From Streptomyces violascens (GTDB taxonomy: Bacteria > Actinomycetota > Actinomycetes > Streptomycetales > Streptomycetaceae), in the NCBI RefSeq assembly GCF_014649955.1, contig NZ_BMUA01000015.1, forward strand, positions 124,001 through 188,000: DNA of 64,000 nucleotides, read 5' to 3'. The translations under genes and the position numbers were made by a program. Of this stretch, positions 1 through 7,575 are shown one piece after another (position 1 is the first letter of the stretch; each line of letters starts with the position of its first letter). The notes under the pieces were generated by a model. It was not told the DNA's origin and searched no databases. It saw nothing but the letters and a program-made list of their open reading frames with translations.

Positions 1-18
1 TAACGATCCCGTCACCAC
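1..18 (-). CDS. 5' end of a divergent gene (partial, 6 codons)
   Basis: Reading leftward, a strong ribosome binding site (AAAGGAGG, positions 24-31) stands five bases before a GTG at 16-18. The frame stays open to the window edge (start Val-Thr-Gly-Ser-Leu). This would be divergent from the amino-acid permease at 271. Only six codons are visible, so the product cannot be named and the gene call rests on the ribosome binding site alone. Confidence 0.4.
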
Positions 19-127
19 ATCGACCTCCTTTGTCATGGCGAGGGCCTTTTGTCCGCTTCTTCCTGTGGTGTGCGTCACAGTGGCCAATATGGATCACCCA
101 TAAGGCCGTGATAAATCTTCACGACCA

Positions 128-154
128 CCCGGGGACGCCACCCATGTCCCCGGG
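128..154. promoter_or_regulatory. 9-bp inverted repeat in the divergent intergenic region
   Basis: CCCGGGGAC at 128-136 is matched perfectly by GTCCCCGGG at 146-154, with a 9-base loop. It lies between the partial leftward gene and the permease, so it could be a leader hairpin or part of a control region. No protein or ligand can be assigned from the sequence. Confidence 0.4.
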
Positions 155-202
155 GGCGCTTTGACCGGCTGACCGCCGGTGGCACTCCATCCACATCCGG
201 GG

Positions 203-219
203 GGATCAGGACCTGATCC
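203..219. promoter_or_regulatory. Perfect 17-bp palindrome, possible operator of the permease gene
   Basis: GGATCAGG-A-CCTGATCC reads as 8-bp arms around one central base, 52 bases upstream of the permease start. The position and symmetry suit a dimeric repressor site, but no cognate regulator is encoded next to it. Confidence 0.45.
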
Positions 220-270
220 GTCGCTTCGTGACCGAGGCGGGCGGGTCAGCATGGAGAAAGGCGCACCACC

Positions 271-1734
271 ATGACCTCAGCGCAGGTCGACAAGCACGAC
301 GACCGTCCTGCCGGCAATGAGGCCGCGGGGACCGCCCAGGCTCCGGGCGAAGGCTCGGGCGAGGGATATCAGCGGGGCCTCGGGGCCCGGCAGATCCAGA
401 TGATCGCGATCGGCGGTGCCATCGGCACCGGCCTCTTCCTCGGCGCGGGCAAGGCCATCTCGAAGGCCGGCCCCAGCCTCATCCTGGCCTACGCCATCGC
501 CGGCCTGGTCATCTTCTTCATCATGCGCGCCCTCGGCGAGCTGCTCATGTACCGCCCGGTGTCGGGCTCCTTCTCGGAGTACGCCCGGGAGTTCGTCGGC
601 CCGTTCTGGGGCTTCGTCACCGGCTGGACGTACTGGCTCTTCTGGGTCGTCACCGGCATCACCGAAGTCACCGCGGCCGCCCAGTACATGTCCTTCTGGA
701 CCCACAACAGCGTCCCGCAATGGCTGTACGCGCTGGTCTTCACGCTCATCCTGTACGCCGTGAACCTCATCTCCGTGAAGCTCTTCGGCGAGCTGGAGTT
801 CTGGTTCTCCATGGTCAAGGTGACCGCCATCGTCGGCATGATCCTGATCTGCGCCGGCATCCTGACCGTCGGCTTCTCCGACGCCGCGGACACCGCCACC
901 GTCGCCAACCTGTGGAACGACCGCGGGTTCTTCCCCAAGGGCATCGGCGGCACGCTGATGACCCTGCAGATCGTCATGTTCGCCTTCCTCGCCGTCGAGC
1001 TGGTCGGTGTGACCGCGGGCGAGTCCAAGGACCCCGAGAAGACCCTGCCCAAGGCCATCAACACCGTGCCGTGGCGTATCGCCGTCTTCTACATCGGCGC
1101 CCTGATCATGATCCTGTCGGTCGTCCCGTGGCACGAGTTCCAGCCGGGTGTGAGCCCCTTCGTCGCGGCCTTCGAGAAGATGGGCCTCGGCGTCGGCGCC
1201 GCCATCGTCAACTTCGTCGTGCTGACCGCTGCGCTCTCCTCCTGCAACTCGGGCATGTACTCCACCGGCCGCATGCTGCGCGACCTCGCGCTCAACGGCC
1301 AGGGCCCGAAGGTCTTCACCAAGCTCACCAAGAGCGGCACCCCGCTGGTCGGCACCACGGTCTCCGCCGCCCTCATGCTGGTCGGCGTGTGGATCAACTA
1401 CGTGGCGCCCGGCAAGGCCTTCGACTACGTGGTCTCCTTCGCCACCATCTCCGGCATGTGGGCCTGGATCATGATCCTGGTCTGCCAGATCCGCTACCGC
1501 CGCCAGGCGGACGCCGGCGCCCTGCCGCAGTCCAGCTTCCGCGCCCCCGGCGCCCCGTACACCAGCTGGTTCGCGCTGATCTTCATCTTCATGGTCATCG
1601 TGATGATGGGCATCGACAAGGACTCCCGCGTCTCGCTGTACTGCGCGCCGCTGTGGGGCCTGATCCTGGGCGTCTCCTACCTGGTCCTGAAGGCCAAGAA
1701 CCCCGGGAACAAGGCGTTCGAGAAGCGCAACTAA
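271..1734 (+). CDS. Amino acid permease, APC superfamily (AAT family)
   Basis: A 487-residue membrane protein that should import an amino acid with protons. After a hydrophilic N-terminus of about 38 residues come about 12 hydrophobic segments. The first carries the APC signature IGGAIGTGLFLGAG (around residues 47-60), and the next loop has the YRPVSGSFSEYA motif typical of the asparagine/proline/GABA/lysine permease branch of the AAT family. The length matches that family. GAGAAAGG at 251-258 supports the ATG at 271. The gene is followed by a strong hairpin, so it looks monocistronic. The substrate cannot be read from the sequence; asparagine- or GABA-type permeases are the closest by motif. 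Confidence 0.9.
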   Translation: MTSAQVDKHDDRPAGNEAAGTAQAPGEGSGEGYQRGLGARQIQMIAIGGAIGTGLFLGAGKAISKAGPSLILAYAIAGLVIFFIMRALGELLMYRPVSGSFSEYAREFVGPFWGFVTGWTYWLFWVVTGITEVTAAAQYMSFWTHNSVPQWLYALVFTLILYAVNLISVKLFGELEFWFSMVKVTAIVGMILICAGILTVGFSDAADTATVANLWNDRGFFPKGIGGTLMTLQIVMFAFLAVELVGVTAGESKDPEKTLPKAINTVPWRIAVFYIGALIMILSVVPWHEFQPGVSPFVAAFEKMGLGVGAAIVNFVVLTAALSSCNSGMYSTGRMLRDLALNGQGPKVFTKLTKSGTPLVGTTVSAALMLVGVWINYVAPGKAFDYVVSFATISGMWAWIMILVCQIRYRRQADAGALPQSSFRAPGAPYTSWFALIFIFMVIVMMGIDKDSRVSLYCAPLWGLILGVSYLVLKAKNPGNKAFEKRN

Positions 1735-1761
1735 TGCTCTGATCTGGGCGTTCTCACCATT

Positions 1762-1800
1762 CGGGCCGGTACGTATCGACTGTCGATACGGACCGGCCCG
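1762..1800. terminator. Long hairpin terminator after the permease
   Basis: 19-bp arms with one mismatch and a one-base loop (1762-1780 and 1782-1800), starting CGGGCCGGT and ending ACCGGCCCG. It lies 28 bases after the permease stop and 20 bases before mec, so it should isolate the two genes. There is no T-run, as is usual in Streptomyces. Confidence 0.75.
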
Positions 1801-1819
1801 TCTGCTTATCCTTGCCGAC

Positions 1820-2242
1820 ATGCTGACCATCACCCAGGCCCTGTACGACCAGCTCGTGGCGCACGCCCGCGCCGACCACCCCGACGAGGCGTGCGGTGTG
1901 GTCGCGGGCCCGGCGGGCACCGGCCGCGCCGAGCGCTTCATCCCCATGCTGAACGCGGCCCGCTCGCCCACGTTCTACGAGTTCGACTCGCAGGACCTGC
2001 TGAAGCTGTACCGCGAGATGGACGACCGCGACGAGGAGCCGGTGATCGTCTACCACTCCCACACCGCGACCGAGGCGTACCCCTCCCGCACGGACGTGAC
2101 GTACGCGAACGAACCCGGCGCGCACTACGTCCTGGTGTCGACGGCGGACACGGACGGGGCGGGGGAGTTCCAGTTCCGCTCGTACCGGATCGTGGACGGC
2201 GTGATCACAGAGGAAGACGTGAAGGTGGTGGAGGCGTACTGA
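1820..2242 (+). CDS. mec: Mec, JAMM-type metallopeptidase of protein-bound cysteine biosynthesis
   Basis: A 140-residue cytoplasmic zinc peptidase. The complete JAMM motif, HxHx7SxxD, is present as HSHTATEAYPSRTD (about residues 79-92), with the usual upstream Glu in DEACGVV (residues 21-27). In the mycobacterial pathway, Mec cuts cysteine off the C-terminus of the sulfur carrier CysO after CysM has attached it. cysO and cysM are about 3.4 kb downstream, beyond an inserted B12 transporter operon. No ribosome binding site precedes the ATG, but a TATCCT box ends seven bases upstream, which suggests a leaderless message. CysO here ends in Gly-Gly-Ser-Leu, so Mec might also trim that tail. Confidence 0.9.
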   Translation: MLTITQALYDQLVAHARADHPDEACGVVAGPAGTGRAERFIPMLNAARSPTFYEFDSQDLLKLYREMDDRDEEPVIVYHSHTATEAYPSRTDVTYANEPGAHYVLVSTADTDGAGEFQFRSYRIVDGVITEEDVKVVEAY

Positions 2243-2284
2243 CCCTCAGGGGTCGACCCGTACCATCGATACACAATCTCGAAC

Positions 2285-2425
2285 ATTTGGGCGGCAGGAC
2301 CCAGGAAGCCGGTGTGAATCCGGCACGGTCCCGCCACTGTGACCGGCCCCGTGGAAACCCCGCGGGGCCGGAAGCCAGGAACTGACCTGCCGCCTTCTCC
2401 CGACGACAGGGGACGTGGAAATCCC
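2285..2425 (+). promoter_or_regulatory. Cobalamin (AdoCbl) riboswitch
   Basis: The conserved cobalamin aptamer core is easy to read: GAAGCCGGTGTGAATCCGGC (2307-2326), then CGGTCCCGCCACTGTGA, then a GC-rich stem, and the B12-box-like AGCCAGGAACTGACCTGCC near 2374-2392. The element ends just before the ribosome binding site of btuF, so B12 binding should shut down translation or transcription of the btuFCD operon. It identifies the downstream FecBCD-type transporter as a cobalamin importer. Confidence 0.93.
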
Positions 2426-2442
2426 CTTGGAGGAGCTCAGCC

Positions 2443-3423
2443 ATGCTCTGGCGCCGCGCGGCCCTGGCCGCCGCCCTGCTGTTCCCGCTGGCCGCCTGCA
2501 CGACACAGGCCCGGCCCGAGGCCCAGGGCAGCCCGGCCCCCGGCTTCCCGTACCAGGTCACCAACTGCGGCGTGACGACGACCTTCACCGCACCGCCGAA
2601 GCGGGCGGTGACGATGAACCAGCACGCCACGGAGGTGATGCTGGAGCTGGGCCTCGCCAAGTCCCTGGTGGGGACGGCCTACCTGGACGACAAGGTCCTC
2701 CCGAAGTACGAGTCGGCGTACGGCTCTGTCCCGGTGCTGGCCAAGGAATACCCCTCGTACGAAAGGCTCCTGTCGGCGAATCCGGATTACGTCTACGGCG
2801 GCTACGCGTCCGCCTTCGCGGCGAACGAGGGGCGCGGCCGCGAGGCCCTGGCCAAGAGCGGCATCAAGTCCCGCCTGAACGTGGAGAACTGCCCCAAGGG
2901 CCCCGCGACGACGATGAACGAGGTGTACGAGGAGGTCCGCGAGGTGGGCCGGACGTTCGGCGTGCCGGAGCGGGCGGAGTCGTGGGTGAAGGCGGCCGAG
3001 GCCACGAACGCGAGGACGCGGGCGGCCCGGAAGGGTGCGGCCCCCGTCCCGGTCTTCGTCTACGACAGCGGAGACAAGACGGCGTTCACGGTGGGCGGCA
3101 AAGGCATCGGCAACGACATCGTGACGCGGGCGGGCGGCCGCAACGTCTTCGCGGCCGACCTCAAGGACAAGTCGTTCGGCGACGCGAGCTGGGAAAACGT
3201 GGTGGCCCGCGCGCCAGAGACGATCCTGATCCTGGACTACGGCGGCACGAGCGTGGAAGCGAAGAAGCAACGCCTGCGCGACGACCCGGCACTGGCATCC
3301 GTCCCGGCCGTCAAGAACAACCGCTTTGCGGTCCTGCCGCTGTCGGACATGGTGACGGGAGTCAGAGCCCCGGACGCGGTGACGAAGCTCGCGGGACAGC
3401 TGCGGGCGGGGGCGGGGGAGTGA
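2443..3423 (+). CDS. btuF: Cobalamin ABC transporter substrate-binding lipoprotein (BtuF-like)
   Basis: A 326-residue lipoprotein of the FecB/BtuF cluster that would capture B12 or a precursor outside the membrane. The signal peptide ends in a lipobox with Cys19 (LAAC). The mature part has the helical-backbone-binding-protein pattern: KRAVTMNQHATEVML near residue 48, then ANPDYVYGG and a C-terminal SVPAVKNNRFAVLP segment. GGAGGAG at 2430-2436 supports the ATG. It is the first gene of btuFCD and lies directly behind the cobalamin riboswitch, which is the main reason for preferring B12 over iron-siderophore as the substrate. Confidence 0.88.
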   Translation: MLWRRAALAAALLFPLAACTTQARPEAQGSPAPGFPYQVTNCGVTTTFTAPPKRAVTMNQHATEVMLELGLAKSLVGTAYLDDKVLPKYESAYGSVPVLAKEYPSYERLLSANPDYVYGGYASAFAANEGRGREALAKSGIKSRLNVENCPKGPATTMNEVYEEVREVGRTFGVPERAESWVKAAEATNARTRAARKGAAPVPVFVYDSGDKTAFTVGGKGIGNDIVTRAGGRNVFAADLKDKSFGDASWENVVARAPETILILDYGGTSVEAKKQRLRDDPALASVPAVKNNRFAVLPLSDMVTGVRAPDAVTKLAGQLRAGAGE

Positions 3424-3469
3424 GGGCCTTCGCGCAGACCCTGCCGGAGGCCGTCGAGGGGGTCCGCTC

Positions 3470-4498
3470 GTGACCCCGCGTCGGCGGTACCCCCTTGTGC
3501 TCGGGGTGCTCGCAACAGTGCTGGTCGCTGCCGCCGGAGCCGGGCTCGCGCTCGGTTCGGTGCGGATACCCGCAGGGGACGTGCTGGGGATCGTCACCGG
3601 TTCGGCGGAGCCGGGCCCGTACCGGACCATCGTGCTCGACGTGCGGCTGCCCCGCGTCGTGCTCGGGGCCGTCACCGGAGCCGGGCTCGCCGTCATCGGG
3701 ACCGTGCTCCAGGCCCTCGTGCGCAACCCCCTCGCCGACCCCTTTCTGCTCGGCGTGTCCAGCGGGGCCTCCGCCGGGGCCGTCGCCGTGATCGTGCTCG
3801 GGGTGGGGGCCGGGGTGGCCACCACCGTCGCGCTGCCCGCCGCCGCCTTCGCGGGGGCGCTCGCCGCCCTGGTCCTCGTGTACGGACTGGCCAGACGCGG
3901 CGGCTCCATGACGGGCGGCCGTCTGGTCCTGGCCGGCGTCGCCGTCTCCTACGTCCTGTCCGCACTGACCAGCCTGATCCTGGTGACCTCGGCCGGCGCC
4001 GAACACGTACAGGAAGTCCTGCACTGGACGCTCGGCGGACTCGGCGGCGCCCGCTGGGACATGCTCGCCCTGCCCACCACGGCCCTCACCCTCGGCACCC
4101 TCGTCCTGATCGCCCTGGCCCGCCCCCTGGACCTGCTGCTCGTCGGCGAGGAGGGCGCCACCGTGCTCGGCCTCGACACCGGCCGGTTCCGGGCGGGAGT
4201 GTTCGTGCTCGCCTCCCTGCTCACCGGCATCCTCGTCGCGTACAGCGGAGCCATCGGCTTCGTCGGCCTGATGGTTCCGCACGCCGCCCGCATGGCCGTA
4301 GGCGCCGCCCACCGCACCCTGCTCCCCGTCGCGGCCCTCGGCGGCGCCGCCTTCCTCGTCCTCGCCGACCTCGCCGCCCGCACCGTCGCCGCCCCGCAGG
4401 ACATCCCCGTCGGCGTGCTCACCGCCCTCACCGGCGGCCCGTTCTTCCTCTGGATGCTGCGCGGCCGCCGGGCCGGCGCGGAAGGCAGCCCCGCATGA
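3470..4498 (+). CDS. btuC: Cobalamin ABC transporter permease (FecCD/BtuC family)
   Basis: A 342-residue integral membrane protein with about ten hydrophobic segments. Family hallmarks are RLPRVVLGAVTGAGLAVIGT (residues about 60-79), NPLADPFLLGVSSGA and GFVGLMVPHAAR. It forms the homodimeric channel for the BtuF/BtuD system. The GTG start at 3470 follows GAGGGGG by about seven bases. It begins 46 bases after btuF and overlaps btuD by four bases (ATGA), showing a tightly coupled operon. Confidence 0.9.
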   Translation: MTPRRRYPLVLGVLATVLVAAAGAGLALGSVRIPAGDVLGIVTGSAEPGPYRTIVLDVRLPRVVLGAVTGAGLAVIGTVLQALVRNPLADPFLLGVSSGASAGAVAVIVLGVGAGVATTVALPAAAFAGALAALVLVYGLARRGGSMTGGRLVLAGVAVSYVLSALTSLILVTSAGAEHVQEVLHWTLGGLGGARWDMLALPTTALTLGTLVLIALARPLDLLLVGEEGATVLGLDTGRFRAGVFVLASLLTGILVAYSGAIGFVGLMVPHAARMAVGAAHRTLLPVAALGGAAFLVLADLAARTVAAPQDIPVGVLTALTGGPFFLWMLRGRRAGAEGSPA

Positions 4499-5289
4499 CG
4501 ACCCTGCGCGCCGAGTCGCTCTCGTACACCACACCCCAGGGCCGCACCCTGCTCTCCGACATCACCCTGCACGCCGCCGACGGCGAGACCGTCGCCCTGG
4601 TCGGCCCCAACGGCAGCGGCAAGACGACTCTGCTGCGCTGCGTCTACGCCGCCCTGCGCCCCACCGGCGGCCGCGTCCTGCTCGACGGCGCCGATCTGCA
4701 CGCCCTGCCGGTCAAGGCCCGCGCCCGCCGCATCGCGACCGTCCCGCAGGACGCCGACGCGGGAGGCATCGAGCTGACCGTCCGCGAGATCGTCGCCATG
4801 GGCCGCTCCCCGCACCACCGCTTCTGGGAGGCCGACACCGCCGCCGACGACACCCTCGTACGCGAGGCGCTGGCCCGCGTGGGCATCGCGGACCTCGCTG
4901 CCCGTCCCTTCCCCTCCCTCTCCGGCGGCGAACGCCAGCGCGCGCTGGTCGCCCGCGCCCTCGTGCAGCAGCCGGACGTCGTCGTCCTGGACGAGCCGAC
5001 CAACCACCTGGACATCCGCTACCAGCTCGAAATCCTTTCCCTGGTAAGGGAGTTGGGCACGGTCAACCTGCTCGCCCTGCACGATCTGAACCTCGCCGCG
5101 TACTACTGCGACCGCATCTGCGTCCTGGCCGGCGGCCGCATCGTCGCCGCGGGCCCGCCCGCCGACGTCCTCACCGCGGAACTCCTGAGGGAGGTGTACG
5201 CAGTGAACGCCGAGGTCGGCGTTCACCCGGTCACCGGCGCACCCACCGTCGTCTACCTGCCGCCCGCACGGGTCACGGCAACATCCTGA
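4495..5289 (+). CDS. btuD: Cobalamin ABC transporter ATP-binding protein (BtuD/FecE family)
   Basis: A 264-residue ATPase that powers the BtuC channel. Walker A is GPNGSGKT (residues 37-44), the signature is LSGGERQRALVARAL, and Walker B is VVVLDEPTNHLD, followed by a switch His in LLALHDLNLAA. The start ATG overlaps the btuC stop, so translation is coupled. The operon ends at an inverted repeat at 5300-5345. Confidence 0.92.
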   Translation: MTTLRAESLSYTTPQGRTLLSDITLHAADGETVALVGPNGSGKTTLLRCVYAALRPTGGRVLLDGADLHALPVKARARRIATVPQDADAGGIELTVREIVAMGRSPHHRFWEADTAADDTLVREALARVGIADLAARPFPSLSGGERQRALVARALVQQPDVVVLDEPTNHLDIRYQLEILSLVRELGTVNLLALHDLNLAAYYCDRICVLAGGRIVAAGPPADVLTAELLREVYAVNAEVGVHPVTGAPTVVYLPPARVTATS

Positions 5290-5299
5290 CCGCACCTCG

Positions 5300-5345
5300 C
5301 TCGCATCCTGACCGCATCCTGAGCGGAATCCGTCCAGGATGCGAG
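5300..5345 (+). terminator. Inverted repeat after btuD
   Basis: CTCGCATCCTG (5300-5310) pairs perfectly with CAGGATGCGAG (5335-5345). The loop of 24 bases holds two further partial copies of the GCATCCTGA element. It sits 10 bases after the btuD stop and before the promoter of the Cys leader peptide, so it probably ends the btu transcript. Confidence 0.6.
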
Positions 5346-5374
5346 ATCACATTCCGGGAAGCGGACCGGGAATC

Positions 5375-5382
5375 TATACGAT
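5375..5382 (+). promoter_or_regulatory. Probable -10 region of the leader peptide-cysO-cysM transcript
   Basis: The sequence TATACGAT ends six bases before the ATG of the short leader peptide. This spacing is typical of leaderless messages in Streptomyces, where transcription starts at or next to the start codon. A convincing -35 box is not obvious. Confidence 0.45.
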
Positions 5383-5388
5383 GACCCC

Positions 5389-5517
5389 ATGGTTTCGAAC
5401 GACGTGAGCGACAAGACGCCGAGCAGCGGCCCCGCCCTGCTGCTCGTGGCGCGGCTGCACGTCGACCTGTGCCGTCTCGCCAGCGCGATCTGTACGGCCC
5501 GCGCAGCCGCCGTCTGA
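5389..5517 (+). CDS. Cysteine-containing leader peptide upstream of cysO-cysM
   Basis: A 42-codon reading frame (ATG at 5389, TGA at 5515-5517). Its C-terminal half, ARLHVDLCRLASAICTAR, matches the short putative leader peptides I know from actinobacterial sulfur-assimilation operons, with cysteines at residues 28 and 35 and an HVDLCR core. It is followed by a perfect 9-bp hairpin (5546-5567) and an alternative 9-bp pairing before cysO. This arrangement suggests ribosome-mediated, cysteine-responsive attenuation: stalling at the Cys codons when cysteine is short would change the RNA fold. The regulatory role is inference; the reading frame, motif and pairings are directly visible. Confidence 0.75.
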   Translation: MVSNDVSDKTPSSGPALLLVARLHVDLCRLASAICTARAAAV

Positions 5518-5545
5518 CGCCGCGCGCCCCCGCAGCAACGCACCA

Positions 5546-5567
5546 CCGCACGCCCGACGGCGTGCGG
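5546..5567 (+). promoter_or_regulatory. Candidate attenuator hairpin between leader peptide and cysO
   Basis: CCGCACGCC (5546-5554) and GGCGTGCGG (5559-5567) form a perfect 9-bp stem with a 4-base loop, 28 bases after the leader-peptide stop. A competing 9-bp pairing joins CCGCGCGCC (5520-5528) with GGCGCGCGG (5566-5574). The two share 5566-5567, so only one can form completely. This is the kind of switchable structure expected of attenuation. Confidence 0.5.
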
Positions 5568-5629
5568 CGCGCGGACCCGAGCCCGACCCGCGCCCACCTG
5601 CCTCTCCCTTTAGATCAGGAGCCCACGCC

Positions 5630-5908
5630 ATGGCCATCGAGGTCCGCATCCCGACCATCCTCCGCACCTACACCGACGGCGCCAAGGCCGTCGAAGGCAG
5701 CGGCGCCACCCTCGCCGACCTGTTCAACGACCTCGACGCCCGGCACACCGGCATCCGCGAGCGCATCGTCGACGGCGACAACCTGCGCCGCTTCGTGAAC
5801 GTGTACCTCAACGACGAGGACGTCCGCTTCCTCGACGGCATCAACACCAAGCTGGCCGACGGCGACAACGTCACGATCCTGCCCGCCGTCGCGGGCGGCT
5901 CGCTCTGA
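5630..5908 (+). CDS. cysO: CysO-type sulfur carrier protein (MoaD/ThiS fold)
   Basis: A 92-residue ubiquitin-like protein of the MoaD/ThiS family. When its C-terminal Gly-Gly is thiocarboxylated it donates sulfur to CysM for cysteine synthesis. The C-terminus reads LPAVAGGSL, so two residues (Ser-Leu) follow the diglycine. They would have to be removed before activation, most simply by the JAMM peptidase Mec; this is inference from processed carriers of the same kind. The stop is one base before the cysM start, showing tight coupling. The ribosome binding site before the ATG is a short AGGAG at 5619-5623. Confidence 0.9.
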   Translation: MAIEVRIPTILRTYTDGAKAVEGSGATLADLFNDLDARHTGIRERIVDGDNLRRFVNVYLNDEDVRFLDGINTKLADGDNVTILPAVAGGSL

Positions 5909-5909
5909 C

Positions 5910-6860
5910 ATGCGCTACGACTCCGCTCTCGCCGCGGTCGGCAACACCCCGCTGGTCCGCCTCCCGCGCCTGTCCCCCTCGGACGACGTACGGATCTGGG
6001 CCAAGCTGGAGGACCGCAACCCGACCGGTTCGATCAAGGACCGGCCGGCCCTCCACATGGTCGAACAGGCCGAGAAGGACGGCCGGTTGACGCCGGGCTG
6101 CACCATTCTCGAACCCACCAGCGGCAACACCGGCATCTCGCTCGCGATGGCCGCGAAGCTCAAGGGCTACCGCATCGTGTGCGTGATGCCGGAGAACACC
6201 TCCCAGGAGCGCCGCGACCTGCTCGCGATGTGGGGCGCGGAGATCGTCTCGTCCCCGGCGGCGGGCGGCTCCAACACGGCGGTGCGGGTCGCCAAGGAGC
6301 TGGCCGGGCAGAACCCGTCCTGGGTGATGCTCTACCAGTACGGAAACCCGGACAACGCGGGCGCCCACTACGCCACGACCGGCCCGGAGATCCTCACCGA
6401 CCTGCCCTCCATCACCCACTTCGTGGCAGGCCTCGGCACCACCGGAACGCTGATGGGCGTCGGCCGCTACCTGCGCGAGAACGTCCCCGGCATCCAGATC
6501 GTCGCCGCCGAACCCCGCTACGACGACCTGGTCTACGGCCTGCGCAACCTCGACGAGGGCTTCGTACCCGAGCTGTACGACGCCTCCGTCCTGACCACCC
6601 GCTTCTCGGTCGGCTCGGCCGACGCGGTGACCCGCACCCGCGAGCTCCTCCAGCAGGAGGGCATCTTCGCGGGCGTCTCCACGGGCGCCGCGCTGCACGC
6701 CGCGATCGGCGTCGGCAAGAAGGCCGTCAAGGCGGGCACCCCCGCCGACATCGTCTTCGTCGTCGCCGACGGAGGCTGGAAGTACCTGTCGACCGGCGTC
6801 TACACCGCCCCGACGACCGAGGCCGCGATCGAGACCCTCCAAGGCCAGCTCTGGGCCTGA
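5910..6860 (+). CDS. cysM: CysM, CysO-dependent cysteine synthase
   Basis: A 316-residue PLP enzyme of the cysteine synthase family. The PLP lysine is Lys43 in NPTGSIKDRPA, the substrate loop TSGNTG is near residue 72, and the phosphate-binding GLGTTGT lies further on. In mycobacteria, CysM joins O-phosphoserine to the thiocarboxylate of CysO to give a CysO-cysteine adduct, which Mec then cleaves. Pairing with cysO one base upstream favours this role over ordinary sulfide-dependent CysK activity. Expression should follow the leader-peptide control upstream. Confidence 0.93.
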   Translation: MRYDSALAAVGNTPLVRLPRLSPSDDVRIWAKLEDRNPTGSIKDRPALHMVEQAEKDGRLTPGCTILEPTSGNTGISLAMAAKLKGYRIVCVMPENTSQERRDLLAMWGAEIVSSPAAGGSNTAVRVAKELAGQNPSWVMLYQYGNPDNAGAHYATTGPEILTDLPSITHFVAGLGTTGTLMGVGRYLRENVPGIQIVAAEPRYDDLVYGLRNLDEGFVPELYDASVLTTRFSVGSADAVTRTRELLQQEGIFAGVSTGAALHAAIGVGKKAVKAGTPADIVFVVADGGWKYLSTGVYTAPTTEAAIETLQGQLWA

Positions 6861-6888
6861 GGCCCTCCCCGCACGGGACCGGGCCGCG

Positions 6889-7350
6889 TCACCCCGCCAG
6901 GTGGCGGACCTGGTCCCACAGGGCCGGGTCCACCACGCCCACCCGGCGGCGGAACGCCCACACCCCGACCTCACGCAGTTCGTCGGTCTCCAGAAAGCTG
7001 GGCCGCCCGTGCGCGTCGGCCACCGTGCCGGGCGCCAGCGGAATGACCCCGGCCCGCTCGTCGTGGTACTTGCTGGTGATCTTCGCGACGGTCACCGCGT
7101 CACCCCGCACCCGCAGCACCAGACACGGACGGTCCTTGCCGCCCGGAACATCCTCGTAGGGCACCTCGGCCCACCAGATCTCCCCGGCCTTCGGGAGCCG
7201 CCCCGCACCCCGGCCCGTCCCCGCCGGGCGGCCCGGCGGCCGGGTGCGCCCACCGGGCCTGCGCGCCGAACGCCCGCGCCCGTCCATGGCGGCCGCGACC
7301 AACGCGAGAGCCACCACGGCCCCCAGTGCCAGCCACCACGACGTGTCCAT
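6889..7350 (-). CDS. PemK/MazF-like protein with N-terminal membrane anchor
   Basis: A protein of 153 residues if started at the ATG at 7350. It has one N-terminal hydrophobic helix (WWLALGAVVALALVAAAM), an Arg/Pro/Gly-rich linker, and a C-terminal domain starting GEIWWAEVPYEDVPGGKDRP with the later LRVRGDAVTVAKITSK segment, which resembles the PemK/MazF beta-barrel. In Streptomyces such single membrane-linked PemK-like proteins are common and lack a neighbouring antitoxin, as here, so toxin activity is doubtful. No ribosome binding site precedes the ATG; a leaderless start is possible. A longer frame to 7440 exists but looks non-coding. Convergent with cysM. Confidence 0.7.
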   Translation of the reverse strand: MDTSWWLALGAVVALALVAAAMDGRGRSARRPGGRTRPPGRPAGTGRGAGRLPKAGEIWWAEVPYEDVPGGKDRPCLVLRVRGDAVTVAKITSKYHDERAGVIPLAPGTVADAHGRPSFLETDELREVGVWAFRRRVGVVDPALWDQVRHLAG

Positions 7351-7575
7351 ATCCCAGACGTTACCGGCGCACCACCCACCGCGCGCGCTCCGTGCCGACA
7401 CCATCCGAACCGGTGACAGCGCAGGTGAGTTCCCCCACAACGGCCCGCTCCAAAGGAGCGAGGGGCCTTGTGGCGCCTTACGCTCGACGCACCGCAGCCC
7501 TTCCCCGCGGCCGCCCCGCCCCCTTCAACGACAGGCTTCGCCTGGCCCCTCTTTGTTTCCGGAGGTTCACGCTCC

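Noticed and set aside
277..1971. 564-residue open frame antisense to the amino-acid permease
   Set aside because: High-GC shadow frame: low complexity (Asp/Gly/Val/His-rich), no family motif, and fully opposite a clear transporter gene.
6889..7350. Toxin-antitoxin system
   Set aside because: The PemK-like protein has a membrane anchor and no antitoxin gene beside it, so a functional toxin-antitoxin pair cannot be claimed.
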